The position numbers and the translations under genes are program-made. Below, piece after piece: positions 58,701 through 64,000 of a stretch of 64,000 nt of DNA (position 1 is the stretch's first letter; each line of letters begins with the position of its first letter). The stretch is taken from contig NC_135502.1 in the NCBI RefSeq assembly GCF_052857255.1, positions 190,041,257 through 190,105,256 on the forward strand, read 5' to 3'. The notes under the pieces are model-generated. The model saw only the letters and a program-made list of their open reading frames with translations. It was not told the DNA's origin and ran no database searches. This DNA comes from Amblyomma americanum. Lineage: Eukaryota > Arthropoda > Arachnida > Ixodida > Ixodidae.

Positions 58701-61700
58701 TAGAACGAAGCCAAGAAGCTCATCCAAAAAGACGAAATGGTTCCTCAACATCACATCGATCAGGGTGCCAGCATGCCCAGTGCCAAAGAACGAATCGTGA
58801 CTCGATTTAAAACAGAGTGACGTCAATGTTTCAGCAGCTGCCGATGTTATGCTGTGGCCATGAATAGTGGTGGATCGGTTCCACAGGTGCTGATGCCGTG
58901 TTGCTCGATGTTTCTTGTAGCGTCGTAACTCTCGGTAATACAATAATTCAGCGTTTTCAGTTCGCTTTCGTAAATGCAGGTGTTCACTCGAGCAATGCAG
59001 CCTGGTAGAATGTAACCAAGAACCTGAACCAAAAAGATGAAATGGTTCCTCAACATCACCTCACTCAGGGTGCCACCATGCCCAGTGCCAAAGAACGAAA
59101 CGTGACTCGATTTAAAACAGTGTTACGCCAATGTTGCAGCAGCTGCCGATGTTACGCTGGGGCCACGAAGAGTGGTGGATCGGTTCTACAGGTGCTGATG
59201 CCGTGTTGCTCGATGTTTCTTGTAGCGTCGTCACTCTGTGTATTACAGTAATTCAGCGTTTTCAGGTCGCAGTGTAAATGCAGGTGTTCGCTCATGCAAT
59301 GTAGCCTGGTAGAATGAAGCCAAGAACCTGAACCAAAAAGACGAAATGGTTCTTCAATATTACTTCGCTCAGGGTGCCACCATGCCCAGTTCTTAAGAAC
59401 GAAACGTAACTCGATTTAATGCAGTGTGACGTCAATGTTGCTTCAGCTGCCTATGTTACGCTGGTGGCAGAGAACAGTGGTGGATCGGTTCCACCGGTGC
59501 TGATGCCGTGTTGCTCGATGTTCCTTGTAGCGTCGTATCTCTCGGTATTACAGTATGTAAGCATTTTCAGGTCGCTGTCGTAAATGCAGGGGTTCAGTCG
59601 AGCAATCCAGCCTGGTAGAACGAAGCCAAGAAGCTCATCCAAAAAGACGAAATGGTTCCTCAACATCATATCGATCAGGGTGCCAGCATGCCCAGTGCCA
59701 AAGAACGAAACGTGACTCGATTTAAAATAGTGTGACGTCAATGTTGCAGCAGCTGCCAGTGTTATGCTGTGGCCATGAATAGTGGTGGATCGGTTCAACA
59801 GGTGCTGATGCCGTGTTGCTCGATGTTTCTTGTAGCGTCGTAACTCTCGGTAATACAATAATTCAGCGTTTTCAGGTCGCTGTCGTAAATGCAGGTATTC
59901 AGTCGAGCAATGCAGCCTGATAGAACGAAGCCAAGAACCTGAACCAAAAAGGCAAAATGGTTCCTCAACATCACCTCGATCAGGGTGCAACCATGCCCAG
60001 TGAAAAAGAACGAAACGTGACTCGATTTAAAACAGTGTGACGTCAATGTTGCAGCAGCTGCCGATGTTACGCTGGGGCCATGAACAGTGGTGGGTCGGTT
60101 CCACAGGTGCTGATGCCGTGTTGCTCGATGTTTCTTGTAGCGTCGTCACTCTGGATATTACAGTGATTCAGCGTTTTCAGGTCGCTGTGTAAATGCAGGT
60201 GTTCACTCATGCAGTGTAGCCTGGTAGAATGAAGCCAAGAACCTGAACCAAAAACACGAAATGGTTCTTCAATATTACTTCTCTCAGGGTGCCACCATGC
60301 CCAGTGCCAAAGAAAAAAACGTGACGGGATTTAAAACAGTGTGACGTCAATGTTGCAGCAGCTGCCGATGTTACGCTGGGGTCATGAACAGTGGTGGATC
60401 GGTTCCACAGGTGCTGATGCCGTGTTGCTCGATGTTCCTTGTAGCGTCGTATCTCTCGGTATTACAGTATGTAAGCATTTTCAGGTCGCTTTCGTAAATG
60501 CAGGTGTTCAGTCGAGCAATCCAGCCTGGTAGAACGAAGCCAAGAAGCTCAACCAAAAAGAGGAAATGGTTCCTCAACATCACATCGATCAGGGTGCCAC
60601 CATGCCCAGTGCCAAAGAACGAATCGTGACTCGATCTAAAACAGTGTGACGTCAATGTTGCAGCAGCTGCCGATGTTATGCTGCGGCCATGAACCGTGGT
60701 GGATCGGTTCCACAGGTGCTGATGCCGTGTTGCTCGATGTTTCTTGTAGCGTCGTAACGGTCGGTAATACAATAATTCAGCGTTTTCAGGTCGCTGTCGT
60801 AAATCCAGGTGTTCACTCGAGCAATGCAGCCTGGTAGAACGAAGCCAAGAACCTGAACCAAAAAGAGAAAATGGTTCCTCAACGTCACCTCGCTCAGGGT
60901 GCCACCATGCCCAGTACCTAGTAATGAAGCGTGAGTCGATTTATAGCAGTGTGGCGTCAATGTTGTAACAGCAGCCGATGTTACGCTGAGGGCCGTGAAC
61001 TGTGGCGAATCGGTTTCACCGGTGCTGATGCCGCATTGCTCGATGTTACTTGTAGTGTCGTAACTCTCGGTATTACAGTAATTCAGCGTTTTCAGGTCGC
61101 TGCCTTAAATGCAGGTGTTCACTCGAGCAATGCAGCCTGGTAGAACGAAGCCAAGAACCTGAACCAAAAAGACGAAATGGTTCTTCAATACTACTTCGCT
61201 CAGGGTGCCACCATGCCCAGTTCTTAAGAACGAAACGTAACTCGATTTAATGCAGTGTGACGTCAATTTTGCTTCAGCTGCCTATGTTACGCTGGTGGCC
61301 GAGAACAGTGGTGGATCGGTTCCACCGGTGCTGATGCCGTGTTGCTCGATGTTCCTTGTTGCGTCGTATCTCTCGCTATTACAGTATGTAAGCATTTTCA
61401 GGTCGCTGTCGTAAATGCAGGTGTTCAGTCGAGCAATCCAGCCTTGTAGAACGAAGCAAAGAAGCTCATCCAAAAAGACGAAATGGTTCCTCAACATCAC
61501 ATCGATCAGAGTGCCAGCACGCCCAGTGCCAAAAAACGAATCGTGACTCGATTTAAAACAGTGTGACGTCAATGTTGCAGCAGCTGCCGATGTTATGCTG
61601 TGGCCATGAATAGTGGTGGATCGGTTCCACAGGTGCTGATGCCGTGTTGCTCGATGTTTCTTGTAGCGTCGTAACTCTCGGTAATACAATAATTCAGCGT

Positions 61701-64000
61701 TTTCAGGTCGCTGTCGTAAATGCCGGTGTTCAGTCGAGCAATGCAGCCTGGTAGAACGAAGCCAAGAACCTCAACCAAAAAGACAAAATAGTTCCTCAAC
61801 ATCACCTCGATCAGGGTGCAACAATGCCCAGTGCCAAAGAACGAAACGTGACGCGATTTAAAACAGTGTGACGTCAATGTTGCAGCAGCTGCAGATGTTA
61901 CGCTGGGGCCATGAACAGTGGTGGATAGGTTCCACAGGTACTGATGCCGTGTTGCTCGATATTTCTTGTAGCGTCGTCACTCTCGGTATTACAGTAACTC
62001 AGTGTTTTCAGGTTGCTGTGTAAATGCAGGTGTTGACTCATGCAGTGTAGCCTGGCAGAATGAAGCCAAGAACCTGAACAAAAAAGACGAAACGGTTCAT
62101 CAATATTACTTCGCTCAGGGTGCCACCATGCCCAGTTCCTAAGAATGAAACGTAACTCGATTTAATGCAGTGTGACGTCAATTTTGCTTCAGCTGCCTGT
62201 GTTACGCTGGCGGCCGTGAACAGTGGTGGATCGGTTCCGCCGGTGCTGATGCCGTGTAGCTCGATGTTCCTTGTAGCGCCGTAACTCTCGGTATTACAGT
62301 AATTAAGCGTTTTCAGATCGCTGTCGTAAATGCAGGTGTTCAGTCGAGCAATGCAGCCTGGTGGAACGAAGCCAAGAACCTCAACCGAAAAGACAAAATG
62401 GTTCCTTAACATCACCTCGATCAGGGTGAAACCATGCCCAGTGCCAAAGAACGAAACGTGACTCGATTTAAAACAGTGTGACGTCAATGTTGCAGCAGCT
62501 GCCGATGTTACGCTGGGGCCATGAACAGTGGTTGATCGGTACCACAGGTGCTGATGCCGCGTTGCTCGATGTTCCTTGTAGCGTCGTCCCTCTCGGTATT
62601 ACATTAGTTCAGCGTTTTCAGGTCGCTGTGTAAATGCAGGTGTTCACTCATGCAGTGTACCCTGGTAGAATGAAGCCAAGAACCTTAACCAAAAAGACGA
62701 AATAGTTCCTCAATATTACTTCGCTCAGGGTGCCATCATGCCCAGTTCCTAAGAATGAAGCGTGAGTCGATTTATAGCAGTGTGGCGTCAATGTTGTAGC
62801 AGCAGCCGATGTTACGCTTAGGGCCGTGAACTGTGGTGAATTGGTTCCACCGGTGCTGATGCCGTGTTGCTCGATGTTCCTTGTAGCGCCGTAACCCTCG
62901 GTATTACAGTATTTAAGCATTTTCAGGTCGCTGTCTTAAATGCAGGTGTTCAGTCGAGCAATCCAGCCTGGTAGAACGAAGCCAAGAAGCTCATCCAAAA
63001 AGAGGAAATGGTTCCTCAACATCACATCGATCAGGGTGCCACCATGCCCAGAGCCAAAGAACGAATCGTGACTCGATTTAAAACAGTGTGACGTCAATTT
63101 TGCAGCAGCTGCCGATGTTATGCTGTGGCCATGAACAGTGGTGGATCGGTTCCAGAGGTTCTTATGCCGTGCTGCTCGATGTTTCTTGTAGCGTTGTAAC
63201 TCTCGGTAATGCCATAATTCAGCGTTTTCAGGTCGATGTCGTAAATGCAGGTGTTAAGTCGAGCAACGCAGCCTGGTAGAACGAAGCCAAGAACCTCAAC
63301 CAAAAAGACAAAATGGTTCCTCAACGTCACCTCGATCAGGGTGCAACAATGCCCAGTGCCAAAGAACAAACCGTGACGCGATTTAAAAAAGTGTGACGTC
63401 AATGTTGCAGCAGCTGCCGATTTATGCTGGGGTCATGAACAGTGGTGGATCGGCTCCACAGGTGCTGATGCCGTGTTGCTCGATGTTTCTTGTAGCGTCG
63501 TCACTCTAGGTATTACAGTAATTCAGCGTTTTCAGGTCGCTGTGTAAATGCAGGTGTTCACTCATGCAGTGTAGCCTGGTAGAATGAAGCCAAGAACCTG
63601 AACCAAAAAGGCGAAATGGTTCTTCAATATTACTTCGCTCAGGGTGCCACCATGCCCAGTTCTTAAGAACGAAACGTAGCTCGATATAAAGCAGTGTGAC
63701 GTCAATGTTGCTCCAGCTGCATATGTTACGCTGGTGGCCGAGAACAGTGGTGGATCGGTTCCACCGGTGCTGATGCCGTGTTGCTCGATGTTCCTTGTAG
63801 CGTCGTATCTCTCGGTATTACAGTATGTAAGCATTTTCAGGTCGCTGTCGTAAATGCAGGTGTTCAGTCGAGCAATCCAGCCTGGTAGAACGAAGCCAAG
63901 AAGCTCATTTAAAAAGAAGAAATGGTTCCTCAACATCACATCGATCAGGGTGCCACCATGCCCAGTGCCAAGGAACGAATCGTGACTTGATTTAAAACAG

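Larger units (their letters stand above)
31492..64000. repeat. Tandem satellite, about 305-bp unit, roughly 106 copies
   Basis: Units recur every 305-306 bp from the partial first unit at about 31492 to the window end. Landmarks in each unit: gatcggttccacaggtgctg, gttgctcgatgttccttg, tcaggtcgctg, gcctggtagaa, gaagccaagaacct, and gtgacgtcaatgttgcagca. At least two unit types are mixed: type A (caatgcagcctggtagaacg, cctcaacatcacctcg, gtgacgtcaatg) and type B (catgcagtgtagcctggtagaatg, cttcaatattacttcg, gtggcgtcaatg). Rare short units of about 288 bp have lost the stretch between two atgcag motifs (near 32510 and 38902). No spacers or flanking genes are present, so this is classical satellite DNA with higher-order organisation. 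Confidence 0.95.

Noticed and set aside
31492..64000. CRISPR array
   Set aside because: Units are about 305 bp and contiguous with no short unique spacers, and the window is clearly eukaryotic.
31492..64000. Cluster of small protein-coding genes on both strands
   Set aside because: Open frames recur because the unit recurs. They appear on both strands, shift with 305/306-bp unit length, and unit changes do not obviously favour third codon positions.
31492..64000. CENP-B box in the satellite
   Set aside because: The closest match (cgtttcgttctttggc on the minus strand) lacks the required A and CGGG positions of the NTTCGNNNNANNCGGGN core.

Overview
This window is eukaryotic, repeat-dominated DNA, most likely from a hard tick (Ixodida). 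The best pointers are a tRNA-derived SINE at 17925-18161 that I recognise as the tick Ruka-like type, abundant Penelope-like elements (PLEs), Ty3/Gypsy fragments and a CR1/L2-type LINE. I found no convincing host gene. Almost every recognisable coding stretch belongs to a transposable element, and almost all are broken by stops, frameshifts, deletions or nested insertions.

Layout. 1-1388: 5' end of a Ty3/Gypsy element on the minus strand (LTR, primer-binding site, gag). 2107-2367: a possible SWIM-finger fragment. 3217-4668: a decayed pogo/Tigger-type DDE transposon whose third catalytic Asp reads Asn. 5641-6000: 3' tail of an RTE-like LINE. 7085-10910: a degenerate plus-strand Gypsy element (LTR, gag, protease, RT, RNase H). 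10911-17798: a composite PLE made of two copies joined head-to-head (A minus, C plus). Copy A is split by a second PLE (11758-14251), itself a head-to-head inverted dimer, flanked by a 12-bp target duplication. 17925-18161: SINE. 18345-19960: a third Gypsy fragment (minus), with a related gag scrap in opposite orientation at 20552-20700. 21380-24165: a fourth Gypsy fragment (protease to integrase), interrupted by a probable 1,031-bp LTR of another element (24166-25196). 25490-29450: a nearly full CR1/L2-like LINE (ORF1, ORF2, 3' hairpin, short-repeat tail). 29451-30127: ORF1 of another LINE (minus), abutting a small inverted repeat (30128-30541) that looks like a third PLE dimer reduced to its 3' ends.

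31492-64000, half the window and continuing past its end: a tandem satellite of about 305-bp units (roughly 106), with higher-order structure. A 6,392-bp block (about 21 units) is duplicated in tandem (32489-38880 and 38881-45272) with only a handful of base differences. Older, more diverged duplications with offsets of about 4,252, 1,222 and 6,700-7,000 bp are also visible. Unit translations are open over 90-200 residues, mostly on the minus strand, but unit lengths of 305 versus 306 bp break the frame, so I treat them as satellite and not as genes.

How the parts fit: the left half is a nest of retroelements inserted into one another, and the right half is a satellite growing by segmental duplication. 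Together this suggests heterochromatin. The observations most worth following are the repeated head-to-head PLE architecture, the hammerhead-like motif at both PLE outer ends, and the layered satellite amplification.
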